NCBI GenBank assembly: GCA_002381565.1
Contig: DFWZ01000006.1
Location: forward strand, 48,994-87,982
Source: Gallionella sp. UBA4121
Lineage (GTDB): Bacteria; Pseudomonadota; Gammaproteobacteria; Burkholderiales; Gallionellaceae
Direction: 5' to 3'
DNA: 38,989 bases
Below are positions 16,386 through 24,828 of this stretch, piece by piece; the stretch's first letter is position 1; each line of letters starts with the position of its first letter. The notes beneath the pieces were generated by a model. It was not told the origin of the DNA and ran no database searches. It saw nothing but the letters and a program-made list of their open reading frames with translations. A program made the translations under genes and the position numbers.

Positions 16386-16513
16386 AGAATCAATTCGACA
16401 AAAAACTTCAGGTTACTGCACCAACTGTAAAATACCTGATCGCCCCATTTTGAGGGCGAAAAGTCCTTTTAATTACAAATAAATTGGTGAGCTGTTAAGG
16501 TTTGTGTTGTGTG

Positions 16514-16544
16514 TTTTTTCGTGCGTTTCGTGTCTTTCGTGGAC
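16514..16544 (-). repeat. Dispersed CACGAAA repeat, copy B (inverted)
   Basis: Read on the minus strand it begins GTCCACGAAAGACACGAAAC and continues into GCACGAAAAAA. With copy A it forms an inverted pair about 130 bases apart in the ispB to PP0621-like gap, so the RNA could fold back. Confidence 0.65.
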
Positions 16545-16590
16545 CGTGTTTAGTGTTTTTACCAATCCTGGTCGCTGTAACGGAGTTTTC

Positions 16591-16803
16591 ATGAGTCGTT
16601 TGATTTTTTTGTTCGCCATTGCGGCAGTCGTCTATCTGCTGATCAAGTCCTATCGCAAGGGTACGCCCGCAAAGGATAAGGCATCTGCTGAAAATATGGT
16701 GCGTTGCGCGCACTGTGGCGTGTACCTGCCCATCAGTGAAAGCGTGCGTGCGGGTGAGTTGCAGTTTTGCTGTGCAGCGCACCGTGATGCCCATCAGAAA
16801 TAG
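16591..16803 (+). CDS. PP0621-like small membrane protein with zinc-ribbon-like cysteines
   Basis: This 70-residue protein has an N-terminal membrane helix (MSRLIFLFAIAAVVYLLIKSY), a short linker and a compact C-terminal motif, CAHCGVYLP, then CCAAHRDAH, which could bind zinc. This layout matches the PP0621 family of small proteins next to pilS in pseudomonads and betaproteobacteria. The start at 16591 has CGGAG six bases upstream; an earlier in-frame start at 16504 would run through the CACGAAA repeat and is rejected. It ends 12 bases before pilS, so it is probably co-transcribed. Function unknown. Confidence 0.8.
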   Translation: MSRLIFLFAIAAVVYLLIKSYRKGTPAKDKASAENMVRCAHCGVYLPISESVRAGELQFCCAAHRDAHQK

Positions 16804-16815
16804 GCGGGGCGCGTA

Positions 16816-18444
16816 TTGAATGCGCAAATTGACAACGCTGATTCGACGCCCGCCGACTTCTGGCGTTCACTGACTTATTTCAATTTATATCGTCTGGCTT
16901 TAGTCAGCTTTATTGTTGTTATAGCCCTGCTTTTTGACGCACGAGCGTTGTTCGGCGCGGAAAAAGGGCGATTGTTTCTGATGACAGGCTGGTTCTATGC
17001 GGTCATCGTGATACTGTCATTTGTTCCGCTGCGTCTGCGCTGGTTGCCGTTTTCCTGGCAACTGGCGCTGCAGGTGTGCAGCGATATCGTCGCCTTGACC
17101 GTGTTAGCCTATGCTAGCGGGGGGGTGCAGAGCAGCGTCGGGTTGTTGCTGATGGTCTCGATGGCCGTGGCGGGGATCATCAGTCGCGGCAGAATTACCC
17201 TGCTTTTTGCGGCGCTAGCCAGCATTGCCGCGTTGCTGGAGCATGCTTACGCGGTGTTGTATGACGATGCCCCCGTCGTGCAGTATATTCAGGTCGGATT
17301 GCTGTGCGTGGCTTTTTTTGCGGTTGCAGGCCTCGCGCACAAACTTGCTCAGTATGCGCTGGATAATCAGAAGCTGGCGCAGCGCCGTGGCCGTGATTTG
17401 ATAGGCATGGCAGAGGCGAACCGTCTGGTGATGCGCGATATGCAGGATGGCGTGCTGGTGGTGGATGAGCATGACAAAATTGTGCAGATGAATCCCAGTG
17501 CGGCTCACCTGCTGCACAACGCCGGGGCAGCCGGAAGTTGGCTGGCGAGCAGCTTTCCGCTGTTGTATGCACAGTATGCGCTGTGGAAAAATAACGCGCT
17601 GAGCGGTCGCGAAACATTACAGTTGGATGGCGGGTTGCAGGCAAGATTGCGTTTTGTCGGTGTGGAACGCGAAGCGGCGCAAGGTGCGGTGATTTTTCTG
17701 GAAGATATGCAGCATGTGCAGGCAGAGGCGCAGCAAATCAAGCTGGCAGCCCTCGGCCGACTGACTGCGAATCTGGCGCATGAAGTGCGCAATCCGCTGT
17801 CAGCCATCAGTTACGCGACCGAGTTGTTGCAAGAGGAGTCGGGCGACGCCAGGCAGGAGCGGCTGTTGCAACTGATCAGGGAAAACACGCAACGCATCAA
17901 CCGGATTATAGAGGATGTGATGCAGCTGAACCGGCGCGATCGCGCCCAGCCTGAAACGTTTGATTTGGCGGTGTTGTTGCCGACGTTTATGGACGAGTTC
18001 ATTCAGGCTGAGCGGGTAGCACCCGGTGTGGTGGTGTTGCAGGCAGGGCAAGCCGGCATGGTCACCTTCGACCGGGGACATTTTCGTCAGGTGCTGTGGA
18101 ACTTGTGTCGCAATGGCCTGCATTACGGGCATCATTTGCCCGGCAGCCTTGCGCTGGTGACAGGGGTCGAGCGCGGGCGCGTGACCCTGGAGGTGAGAGA
18201 CGACGGACCCGGCATTGCAGTGGAACACCGATCCAGATTATTCGAGCCATTTTTTACCACCGCAGAGCAGGGAACCGGACTGGGCTTGTATATCGCGAAA
18301 GAATTGTGTGAGGCGAATGGCGCCTGGCTGGCATACTATGATGCGGAAGACAGGCCGGGGGAGCGTAAATCGGGTGCCTGCTTCATTATAACGTTTGGGG
18401 AGAGGCGGCTTGGAAAAAGACCGGTGCACCAACATGGCGGATAG
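16816..18444 (+). CDS. pilS: PilS-type membrane sensor histidine kinase
   Basis: This 542-residue kinase has about six membrane helices in residues 27-175, a PAS-like domain (about 195-300, NRLVMRDMQDGVLVVDEHDKIVQMN), and a HisKA domain with His322 in LTANLAHEVRNPLSAISYA. The ATPase domain carries N-box LWNLCRNGL, G1 DDGPGI, F-box LFEPFFTT and G2 GTGLGLYIAKEL. This domain order is that of PilS, which controls type IV pilin transcription through PilR and sigma-54. The start is TTG at 16816 after GGCGGGG. Its 3' end overlaps the pilR start. No pilin gene is in the window. Confidence 0.9.
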   Translation: MNAQIDNADSTPADFWRSLTYFNLYRLALVSFIVVIALLFDARALFGAEKGRLFLMTGWFYAVIVILSFVPLRLRWLPFSWQLALQVCSDIVALTVLAYASGGVQSSVGLLLMVSMAVAGIISRGRITLLFAALASIAALLEHAYAVLYDDAPVVQYIQVGLLCVAFFAVAGLAHKLAQYALDNQKLAQRRGRDLIGMAEANRLVMRDMQDGVLVVDEHDKIVQMNPSAAHLLHNAGAAGSWLASSFPLLYAQYALWKNNALSGRETLQLDGGLQARLRFVGVEREAAQGAVIFLEDMQHVQAEAQQIKLAALGRLTANLAHEVRNPLSAISYATELLQEESGDARQERLLQLIRENTQRINRIIEDVMQLNRRDRAQPETFDLAVLLPTFMDEFIQAERVAPGVVVLQAGQAGMVTFDRGHFRQVLWNLCRNGLHYGHHLPGSLALVTGVERGRVTLEVRDDGPGIAVEHRSRLFEPFFTTAEQGTGLGLYIAKELCEANGAWLAYYDAEDRPGERKSGACFIITFGERRLGKRPVHQHGG

Positions 18445-19819
18445 AATATTGAGCGACAGACAGCCGGTTCATGAGCAGTCTGTCAGCGTCGTGCTGCTGG
18501 TGGATGATGAGCCGGACATACTGGAGTTGCTGGAAATGACCCTGCTCGGAATGGGCCTGATTGTGGATAAGGCGACGGGTGTGCGGGAGGCGATAAGCTG
18601 TCTGGCCGCCAGGCACTATGACTTGTGTCTGACCGATATGCGCATGCCGGACGGCGACGGTCTGGAGGTGGTGAAGTACATCGCTCAGAAAAATCTTGAC
18701 GTGCCTGTTGCGGTGCTTACCGCGCATGGCAATATGGAAAATGCGATTACGGTGCTCAAGGCGGGCGCGTTCGATTATCTGGCCAAACCGCTCTCGCTGG
18801 AGCAGTTGCGCAACCTGGTGAAATCAGCGCTGAGTCTGCCGCAACCGGGTCCATCCGGCGACAAGCAGTTGCTGGGCCATGCGCCTGCCATGCAGAAGGT
18901 GCGCGATCTGATCGAGAAGGTGGCGCGCAGTCAGGCACCGGTGCATATCAGCGGGGAATCCGGCAGCGGCAAGGAGCTGGCAGCAAGGCTCATCGTGCAA
19001 AGCGGGGCGCGCCGCGACCAGCCGCTGATTGCGGTGAACTGCGGTGCGATCCCGGAAAATCTGATGGAAAGCGAGTTCTTCGGCCATAAAAAGGGCGCGT
19101 TTACCGGGGCGGACAAGGATAAAGATGGCCTTTTTCAGGCCGCGAACGGCGGAACCTTGTTTCTCGATGAGGTGGCCGATTTACCGCTGCTGATGCAGGT
19201 CAAGTTGTTGCGCGTGATACAGGAAAAACGCGTTCGCAAGGTGGGTGCAACCTCCGAAGAGGCGGTGGATGTGCGGCTTATCAGTGCGACGCACAGTGAT
19301 CTGGCCTGTCGCGTGAAGCTGGGCCAGTTTCGCCAGGATCTTTATTACCGCCTGAATGTGATTCCCATCCAGATGCCGGCCCTTCGCGAGTTGCGTGAGG
19401 ATATCCCTCAGATCGCCCGGCAGAAGCTGGAGCAATTGAGTGCGGGTGCGCCGGTACGGTTTTCTGAAGAGGCATTGGGTTCGCTGCAACATTATGATTT
19501 TCCTGGAAATGTTCGCGAACTTGAGAATATCATTGAGCGCGCGCTGGCGTTGTGTTCTGATAATTTGATCGCCGTTCAGGATTTGCATCTGGGACCTGTC
19601 GAGCGCACTCAATTCGATGTGGGTGAGGTGAGTGACAAGTATCCGCTGCCGGATTATCTGGACAAGGTTGAAAAAGAGGCTTTGCTGGAGGCCTTGCAAC
19701 AGACGAATTTTAACCGTACCGCTGCCGCAAAACTGCTGGGGCTGACATTCCGCACCATGCGCTACCGCATGGAGCGACTGGGCATTAAGAGCCCGGCAGG
19801 CACAGATGATGCTGATTGA
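18434..19819 (+). CDS. pilR: PilR-type sigma-54-dependent response regulator
   Basis: This 461-residue NtrC-family activator has a receiver domain with Asp68 as the phosphoacceptor (LCLTDMRMPDGDG) and Lys in FDYLAKPLS. The AAA+ domain has Walker A GESGSGKE, the sigma-54 contact loop GAFTGA in GHKKGAFTGADKD, Walker B GGTLFLDEVADLP, and the sensor region PGNVRELENIIERAL. The C-terminal Fis-type helix-turn-helix is NFNRTAAAKLLGLTFRTMRYRMERL. The start is uncertain: ATG 18434 gives the cleanest N-terminus; TTG at 18410, just after GGGGAGAGG, would add eight residues. It overlaps pilS by 11 bases. Confidence 0.92.
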   Translation: MADRILSDRQPVHEQSVSVVLLVDDEPDILELLEMTLLGMGLIVDKATGVREAISCLAARHYDLCLTDMRMPDGDGLEVVKYIAQKNLDVPVAVLTAHGNMENAITVLKAGAFDYLAKPLSLEQLRNLVKSALSLPQPGPSGDKQLLGHAPAMQKVRDLIEKVARSQAPVHISGESGSGKELAARLIVQSGARRDQPLIAVNCGAIPENLMESEFFGHKKGAFTGADKDKDGLFQAANGGTLFLDEVADLPLLMQVKLLRVIQEKRVRKVGATSEEAVDVRLISATHSDLACRVKLGQFRQDLYYRLNVIPIQMPALRELREDIPQIARQKLEQLSAGAPVRFSEEALGSLQHYDFPGNVRELENIIERALALCSDNLIAVQDLHLGPVERTQFDVGEVSDKYPLPDYLDKVEKEALLEALQQTNFNRTAAAKLLGLTFRTMRYRMERLGIKSPAGTDDAD

Positions 19820-20348
19820 CTCAAACGGCTGGCTGACGGGAGCTGAACATATCCCTTCGCCCAATTTTGATGAGCGTGCGACCGGGGACATCGAGCTTCT
19901 GGTGATACACAATATCAGTCTGCCGCCCGGCGAATTCGGCGGGGATGGCGTGCAGCGATTGTTCACGAATACCCTGGATCTTGATGCTCACCCGTACTAT
20001 CGGACTATTCCCAAGGGCCAGGTGTCATCGCATTTCTACATTCGTCGCGACGGGCAGCTGATTCAGTTTGTATCCGTGTTGCAGCGCGCCTGGCACGCGG
20101 GCGCGTCAATCTGGCAAGGCCGTGCACGATGCAATGATTTCGCTGTTGGCATCGAGCTCGAAGGCAGCGACTTCGTAGCGTTTACCGATGCGCAGTATTC
20201 GAAGCTGCACGAGCTGACCATCGCCTTGCGCGCGGCTTTCCCGATACGCGGTATTGCCGGCCATAGCGATATCGCACCGGGACGCAAGACCGATCCCGGC
20301 CCCTGTTTTGACTGGCTGCGTTATCTTGCCCGGCTGGATATTAAGTAG
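19806..20348 (+). CDS. ampD: 1,6-anhydro-N-acetylmuramyl-L-alanine amidase
   Basis: This cytoplasmic zinc amidase recycles murein by cleaving the peptide from anhydromuropeptides, and so also sets AmpR/AmpC induction where present. It has 180 residues. The zinc ligands are His35 (LLVIHNISLPPG), His153 (IAGHSDIAPGRK) and Asp163 (KTDPGPCFDW), with Glu117 in the active site (VGIELEGSD). It overlaps the pilR 3' end by 14 bases, so the genes are joined in transcription. Two ATGs in tandem leave the start ambiguous by one residue. Confidence 0.95.
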   Translation: MMLIDSNGWLTGAEHIPSPNFDERATGDIELLVIHNISLPPGEFGGDGVQRLFTNTLDLDAHPYYRTIPKGQVSSHFYIRRDGQLIQFVSVLQRAWHAGASIWQGRARCNDFAVGIELEGSDFVAFTDAQYSKLHELTIALRAAFPIRGIAGHSDIAPGRKTDPGPCFDWLRYLARLDIK

Positions 20349-20439
20349 CGCCTCATGTTTTGCGCGCTAACTGCCGTGGACTCTTGGTTTATCTGAAAAT
20401 CCCGTTCCGCAGCCTGTCCAAAGTCGAATTTTTCGCGAA

Positions 20440-20460
20440 TTAATGCCCGCCGGGCATTAA
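20440..20460. repeat. Perfect 21-bp palindrome downstream of ampD
   Basis: The arms TTAATGCCCG and CGGGCATTAA flank a single central C. As RNA it would form an 8-bp stem with a 5-base loop. No T-tract follows on the plus strand, so a protein-binding site or a weak terminator for ampD are both possible. Confidence 0.55.
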
Positions 20461-20472
20461 CCCTGCGAGACC

Positions 20473-20493
20473 CGTTTAGTGTCTTTTGTGGGC
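20473..20493 (-). repeat. Dispersed CACGAAA repeat, copy C (decayed)
   Basis: CGTTTAGTGTCTTTTGTGG differs from the matching part of copy B (CGTTTCGTGTCTTTCGTGG) at two positions only, so it is likely the same family, with CpG-associated decay. Confidence 0.45.
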
Positions 20494-20550
20494 AATCTCC
20501 TCTATGTATATGACTAACATCAGTTAGTTGTTTTAGGCCATATTTTTTGC

Positions 20551-20578
20551 TTGCAAAATTTATTCATCACACTACAAT
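20551..20578 (+). promoter_or_regulatory. Candidate sigma-70 promoter for nrdA
   Basis: TTGCAA (20551-20556) and TACAAT (20573-20578) have a 16-base spacer in AT-rich DNA about 80 bases before the nrdA ATG. The -10 element lies inside the first NrdR-like box, which would explain repression by steric block. Confidence 0.5.
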
Positions 20579-20615
20579 CAGCGTCAGCCGCTTGAATAAT
20601 TACTAGATATAGTGG
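20569..20615 (+). promoter_or_regulatory. Tandem NrdR-like boxes
   Basis: Box 1 ACACTACAATCAGCGT (20569-20584) and box 2 TTACTAGATATAGTGG (20600-20615) resemble the NrdR consensus ACACWATATATWGTGT (box 2 about 12 of 16 positions, box 1 about 11). They start 31 bp apart, the three-helical-turn spacing known for NrdR pairs. NrdR is an ATP-cone repressor of ribonucleotide reductase genes that senses ATP/dATP. Confidence 0.7.
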
Positions 20616-20656
20616 TTTTAAGAATTTTCCGATGAGTCTTCATTAAGGATACGCCC

Positions 20657-23503
20657 ATGCCAAACGCCGCTGCCCATAGCGCTTCAACCTCTTTGCACTC
20701 TGCCAATGCCGCACCTGATGCACAGGCAGATTCGCAGTTCGATCAGTACAAGGTCATTCGCCGCAATGGTTCGGTGGTGGTATTCGAGCCTGCGAAGATT
20801 TCCATCGCACTGACCAAGGCTTTTATCGCTGTGAGCGGCGGTCAGGGGGCCGTGTCATCCCGCGTTCGCGAACTGGTAGAACAGCTGACCAGCGGTGTGG
20901 TGAATGCGCTGATGCGCCGCCAGCCGCATGGCGGCACCCTGCACATCGAAGATATACAGGATCAGGTCGAGCTGGGGCTGATGCGTTCAGGCGAACACGA
21001 CGTTGCGCGATCCTATGTGCTGTATCGCGAAGAGCACGCTCGCTCGCGCGCCCAGACCAAGGCGCAGCAGCCGGTCCATGTCATCAATGTCACAGGCGCA
21101 GATGGCGTGGTGCGCCCGCTGGATCTGGATCGTATGACCGCTTTGGTGCATTCCGCCTGCGCCGGACTGGGTGAGGTGGTCAGCGTTGAGGTGGTTATTG
21201 AGGGCGCCTTGAAGGATATGTATGACGGCGTGCCGCTGCATGAGGTACATAAATGCCTGATTCTGTCGGCGCGCTCACTGATTGAGAAGGAACCCGCATA
21301 TAACTTTGTAACTGCACGGCTGTTGCTGAACAACATTTGCAGCGAAGTGCTGGGTGAAGATGTGGCCCCCGCCGACATGGCTACGCGCTATGCGGAATAC
21401 TTTCCGAAATTCATCAAGCGCGGCATCGCTGCCGAGTTGCTGGACGAACGCCTGGCGGGCTTCGATTTGCCGCGTCTGGCCGCCGAACTGGATGCGTCGC
21501 GCGATTTGCAGTTCGGCTACCTCGGTCTGCAAACATTGTATGACCGCTATTTCCTTCATATTGGCGGCACGCGCATCGAAGCGCCGCAAGTGTTCTTCAT
21601 GCGCGTGGCGATGGGTCTTGCATTGAGCGAAATCGACCGCGAGGCGCGTGCGATAGAATTCTACCGCCTGTTGTCCGGTTTCGACTTCATGTGTTCCACT
21701 CCTACCCTGTTTAACTCGGGTTCCCGCCGTTCACAGCTGTCTTCCTGTTATCTGACGACGGTGGAGGATGATCTGGAGGGTATTTACGATGCCATCAAGG
21801 AAAATGCGCTGCTTGCCAAGTTTGCCGGAGGGCTGGGCAATGACTGGACGCCGGTGAGGGCGCTGGGTGCTCACATCAAGGGCACCAATGGCGAATCGCA
21901 GGGTGTGGTGCCGTTCCTCAAGGTGGTGAACGATACAGCGGTGGCGGTAAACCAGGGCGGCAAGCGCAAAGGCGCGGTGTGCGCCTATCTGGAAACCTGG
22001 CATCTGGATATCGAGGAGTTTCTCGATTTGCGCAAGAACACAGGGGACGACCGTCGCCGTACGCACGACATGAATACCTCCAACTGGATTCCTGACCTGT
22101 TCATGAAGCGCGTCATGGAAGGCGGCAGCTGGACGCTGTTTTCTCCCTCCGATGTGAAGGACCTGCACGATTTGTTCGGCAGTGATTTCGAAATCGCCTA
22201 TACCGCCTATGAAGCCCGCGCCGCCAGCGGTGAGATCAAGTTGTTCAAGACGGTGCAGGCCGCCAGTCTGTGGCGCAAGATGCTGACCATGCTGTTTGAA
22301 ACCGGCCACCCGTGGATTACTTTCAAGGATCCCTGCAATATCCGTTCTCCGCAGCAGCATGTCGGCGTGGTGCACAGCTCCAACCTGTGTACCGAGATCA
22401 CATTGAACACCAGCGCGGACGAGATCGCCGTGTGTAACCTGGGTTCGGTAAATCTGCCCGCACATCTGTACCCGAAAGGGCATGAGCGATCCGGTCAGAT
22501 CGATCATGACAAACTGCGCCGTACCATCAATACCGCGATGCGCATGCTGGACAACGTGATCGACATCAATTACTACGCCGTCGCCAAGGCGCGTAATTCC
22601 AACCTCAAACACCGTCCGGTAGGCTTAGGCATCATGGGCTTTCAGGATTGTCTGCATACTCTGCGTCTGGCTTATTCGTCAGAAGCCGCTGTTGAGTTTG
22701 CCGACCGATCCATGGAAGCGGTGTGCTATTACGCTTACTGGGCCTCCACGGAACTGGCGGAAGAGCGCGGTCGTTACGCTTCGTATCGCGGCAGCCTGTG
22801 GGACAAAAATATTTTGCCGCAGGATACGCTGGACTTGCTGCGCGAAGAGCGCGGCGGTTACGTCGAAGTGGATATGTCGGTCAACATGGACTGGGCTACC
22901 TTGCGCGCCCGCATTCAGCAGTACGGTATGCGCAATTCCAATTGCGTGGCAATCGCACCGACGGCGACCATTTCCAACATCATCGGCGTGTCGGCCTGCA
23001 TCGAGCCTACTTACCAGAATATTTTCGTAAAATCGAATCTGTCCGGTGAGTTCACTGTGATTAACGATTATCTGGTTGCTGACTTGAAAGAGCTGGGCCT
23101 GTGGGATGAGGTGATGATCTCTGATCTGAAATACTTCGACGGCAGCCTGGCGAAAATTGAGCGTGTGCCGGCCGAGTTGCGCAGCCTGTACGCCACGGCG
23201 TTCGAGGTCGAGCCCAGCTGGCTGATCGAAGCCGCGTCCCGTCGCCAGAAGTGGATAGATCAGGCGCAATCGCTGAATATCTACATGGCAGGGGTGTCGG
23301 GCCGCAAGCTCGATGACACCTACAAACTGGCCTGGCTGCGCGGCTTGAAGACGACTTATTACCTGCGCACCATGGGGGCTACCTCGGCTGAGAAGTCCAC
23401 CGGCCGTGCCGGGGCGCTGAATGCGGTCGCGGTGGGCGAAGCACAAGAGGAAAGTACGCAGTTCTGCTCGATTGACAATCCTGAATGCGAGGCATGTCAG
23501 TAA
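20657..23503 (+). CDS. nrdA: Class Ia ribonucleoside-diphosphate reductase, alpha subunit
   Basis: This enzyme reduces ribonucleoside diphosphates to deoxyribonucleotides in complex with NrdB. It has 948 residues. Two ATP-cone-like regions stand at the N-terminus: about residues 30-125 (YKVIRRNGSVVVFEPAKISIA) and about 145-235 (VINVTGADGVVRPLDLDRM). This suggests allosteric activity control by ATP/dATP with an extra cone. The catalytic barrel has FMCSTPTLFNSGSRRSQLSSC and the NLCTEITL and CNLGSVNL blocks. The C-terminal tail DNPECEACQ supplies the CxxC pair that re-reduces the active site. An Ala/Ser-rich leader of about 25 residues precedes the first cone. The gene is preceded by NrdR-like boxes and followed, 165 bases on, by nrdB. 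Confidence 0.96.
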   Translation: MPNAAAHSASTSLHSANAAPDAQADSQFDQYKVIRRNGSVVVFEPAKISIALTKAFIAVSGGQGAVSSRVRELVEQLTSGVVNALMRRQPHGGTLHIEDIQDQVELGLMRSGEHDVARSYVLYREEHARSRAQTKAQQPVHVINVTGADGVVRPLDLDRMTALVHSACAGLGEVVSVEVVIEGALKDMYDGVPLHEVHKCLILSARSLIEKEPAYNFVTARLLLNNICSEVLGEDVAPADMATRYAEYFPKFIKRGIAAELLDERLAGFDLPRLAAELDASRDLQFGYLGLQTLYDRYFLHIGGTRIEAPQVFFMRVAMGLALSEIDREARAIEFYRLLSGFDFMCSTPTLFNSGSRRSQLSSCYLTTVEDDLEGIYDAIKENALLAKFAGGLGNDWTPVRALGAHIKGTNGESQGVVPFLKVVNDTAVAVNQGGKRKGAVCAYLETWHLDIEEFLDLRKNTGDDRRRTHDMNTSNWIPDLFMKRVMEGGSWTLFSPSDVKDLHDLFGSDFEIAYTAYEARAASGEIKLFKTVQAASLWRKMLTMLFETGHPWITFKDPCNIRSPQQHVGVVHSSNLCTEITLNTSADEIAVCNLGSVNLPAHLYPKGHERSGQIDHDKLRRTINTAMRMLDNVIDINYYAVAKARNSNLKHRPVGLGIMGFQDCLHTLRLAYSSEAAVEFADRSMEAVCYYAYWASTELAEERGRYASYRGSLWDKNILPQDTLDLLREERGGYVEVDMSVNMDWATLRARIQQYGMRNSNCVAIAPTATISNIIGVSACIEPTYQNIFVKSNLSGEFTVINDYLVADLKELGLWDEVMISDLKYFDGSLAKIERVPAELRSLYATAFEVEPSWLIEAASRRQKWIDQAQSLNIYMAGVSGRKLDDTYKLAWLRGLKTTYYLRTMGATSAEKSTGRAGALNAVAVGEAQEESTQFCSIDNPECEACQ

Positions 23504-23558
23504 CAGGCTCGAATTCCGGATTTCGGCGACACCAAGTGTTAAACAATGGCGGAGCCAC

Positions 23559-23585
23559 AACCCTGAGTGTGAGGCCTGCCAGTAA
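23559..23585 (+). pseudogene. Second copy of the nrdA C-terminal codons (remnant)
   Basis: These 27 bases encode N-P-E-C-E-A-C-Q-stop, exactly the last eight residues and stop of nrdA (23477-23503), in a different frame (offset 82 bases). The codons differ at five of nine positions, all synonymously. It therefore looks like the surviving 3' end of a separate, diverged nrdA allele rather than a recent local duplication. The 55 bases between the real stop and this remnant contain no other recognisable nrdA sequence. Confidence 0.6.
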
Positions 23586-23620
23586 AGCCGTTAGTGGGAA
23601 GTGGTGAGTGGAAAACCCGC

Positions 23621-23654
23621 TCACTTGCGACTCACTACTTACGACTAGCAACTA
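23621..23654 (+). repeat. ACTTACGACT-type repeat between nrdA and nrdB
   Basis: The run contains CACTTGCGACT, CTACTTACGACT and AGCAACT units, related to the array at 9624-9656. AGTGGTGAGT at 23600-23609 can pair with ACTCACTACT at 23630-23639 with one mismatch. Confidence 0.55.
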
Positions 23655-23668
23655 ATTAAGGAAATAAC

Positions 23669-24781
23669 ATGCTGACATTTGACGAAGAAATAGAGACGAG
23701 CGCGATACCTGCGCTGGACGCGCTGATCAACCCCAAGGTTTCAGCACCCGCGCCCGCGACGCCCAGTGGCCGCATCCGCGTGGAGGACAAGCGCATCATC
23801 AACTGCAAGGCTGACGTGAATCAGCTGGTTCCATTCAAGTACAAGTGGGCGTGGGAGAAGTATCTGGCTGCCTGTGCCAATCACTGGATGCCGCAGGAAG
23901 TGAACATGACGGCGGACATCGCGTTGTGGAAAAGCGACAAGCTGAGCGACGACGAACGCCGTCTGATCAAGCGCAATCTGGGTTTCTTCACGACCGCAGA
24001 CAGTCTGGCGGCGAACAATATCGTGCTGGGCTCGTACCGGCATATTACTAATCCGGAATGCCGGCAGTTCCTGCTGCGTCAGGCCTTCGAGGAGGCGATC
24101 CACACCCATGCTTACCAGTACATCGTCGAAAGCCTGGGGCTGGATGAGGGTGAGATTTTCAATATGTACCACGAAGTGCCCAGCATCCGTAACAAGGATG
24201 AATTCCTGCTGCCGTACATCGATGTGCTGACCAATCCGGAATTCAAGACCGGCACACCGGAAACCGATCAGGCCTTGCTGCGCAGTCTGATCGTGTTCGC
24301 ATGCATCATGGAAGGCTTGTTCTTCTATGTCGGCTTCGTGCAAATCCTGGCTTTAGGCCGTCAGAACAAGATGACCGGTGCTGCGGAGCAATACCAGTAC
24401 ATTCTGCGCGATGAATCCATGCATCTGAATTTCGGTGTGGATCTGATCAACCAGATCAAGATGGAGAATCCGCATCTGTGGACAGCCGAATTCCGTGAGG
24501 AGATTCGCGGCCTGATGCAAAAAGGCGTGGAGCTGGAGTACGCTTATGCCGAGGACACCATGCCGCGCGGCATCCTGGGCTTGAATGCGACGATGTTCAA
24601 GGAGTATCTGCGTTTCATCGCGAACCGCCGCTGTCAGCAAATCGGCGTGGACATCCTGTACCAGGGGGCTTCAAACCCGTTTCCGTGGATGTCGGAAATG
24701 ATCGATCTCAAGAAAGAGAAGAATTTCTTTGAAACACGCGTGACTGAATATCAGACCGGCGGTTCGCTGAGCTGGGATTAA
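23669..24781 (+). CDS. nrdB: Class Ia ribonucleoside-diphosphate reductase, beta (radical) subunit
   Basis: This 370-residue diiron protein generates the tyrosyl radical for NrdA. The metal ligands follow the E. coli spacing: Asp111 (FFTTADSL), then Glu142 and His145 in FEEAIHTHAYQY, 31 residues later. The radical tyrosine is Tyr149, four residues after the His. The second ligand set lies in the helices with IMEGLFFYVGF and YILRDESMHLNFG. All are present, so it should be an ordinary Tyr-radical class Ia enzyme. The C-terminal tail, ending GGSLSWD, would dock to NrdA. AAGGAAATAAC precedes the ATG. Confidence 0.96.
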   Translation: MLTFDEEIETSAIPALDALINPKVSAPAPATPSGRIRVEDKRIINCKADVNQLVPFKYKWAWEKYLAACANHWMPQEVNMTADIALWKSDKLSDDERRLIKRNLGFFTTADSLAANNIVLGSYRHITNPECRQFLLRQAFEEAIHTHAYQYIVESLGLDEGEIFNMYHEVPSIRNKDEFLLPYIDVLTNPEFKTGTPETDQALLRSLIVFACIMEGLFFYVGFVQILALGRQNKMTGAAEQYQYILRDESMHLNFGVDLINQIKMENPHLWTAEFREEIRGLMQKGVELEYAYAEDTMPRGILGLNATMFKEYLRFIANRRCQQIGVDILYQGASNPFPWMSEMIDLKKEKNFFETRVTEYQTGGSLSWD

Positions 24782-24800
24782 GCCTTATTCGCCGACACTG

Positions 24801-24828
24801 ACGCTCCCGATTCGGGAGCGTTTTTTTT
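24801..24828 (+). terminator. Intrinsic terminator after nrdB
   Basis: ACGCTCCCG and CGGGAGCGT form a perfect 9-bp stem with a short ATT loop, followed by at least seven T residues. It lies 20 bases after the nrdB stop and closes the nrd operon. Confidence 0.92.

Larger units (their letters stand above)
20349..20656 (+). other. ampD-nrdA intergenic region (308 bases): control region, no gene
   Basis: No credible coding frame is present. It holds a perfect palindrome at 20440-20460, a decayed CACGAAA-family repeat at 20473-20493, a 16-base dyad ACTAAC-ATCA-GTTAGT at 20513-20528, a promoter candidate at 20551-20578 and paired NrdR-like boxes at 20569-20615. Below about 20510 the DNA is notably AT-rich, as expected of a promoter. 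Confidence 0.7.

Noticed and set aside
21731..23560. Two 293-codon minus-strand frames
   Set aside because: They mirror nrdA and have composition typical of reverse-complement frames in GC-rich coding DNA.
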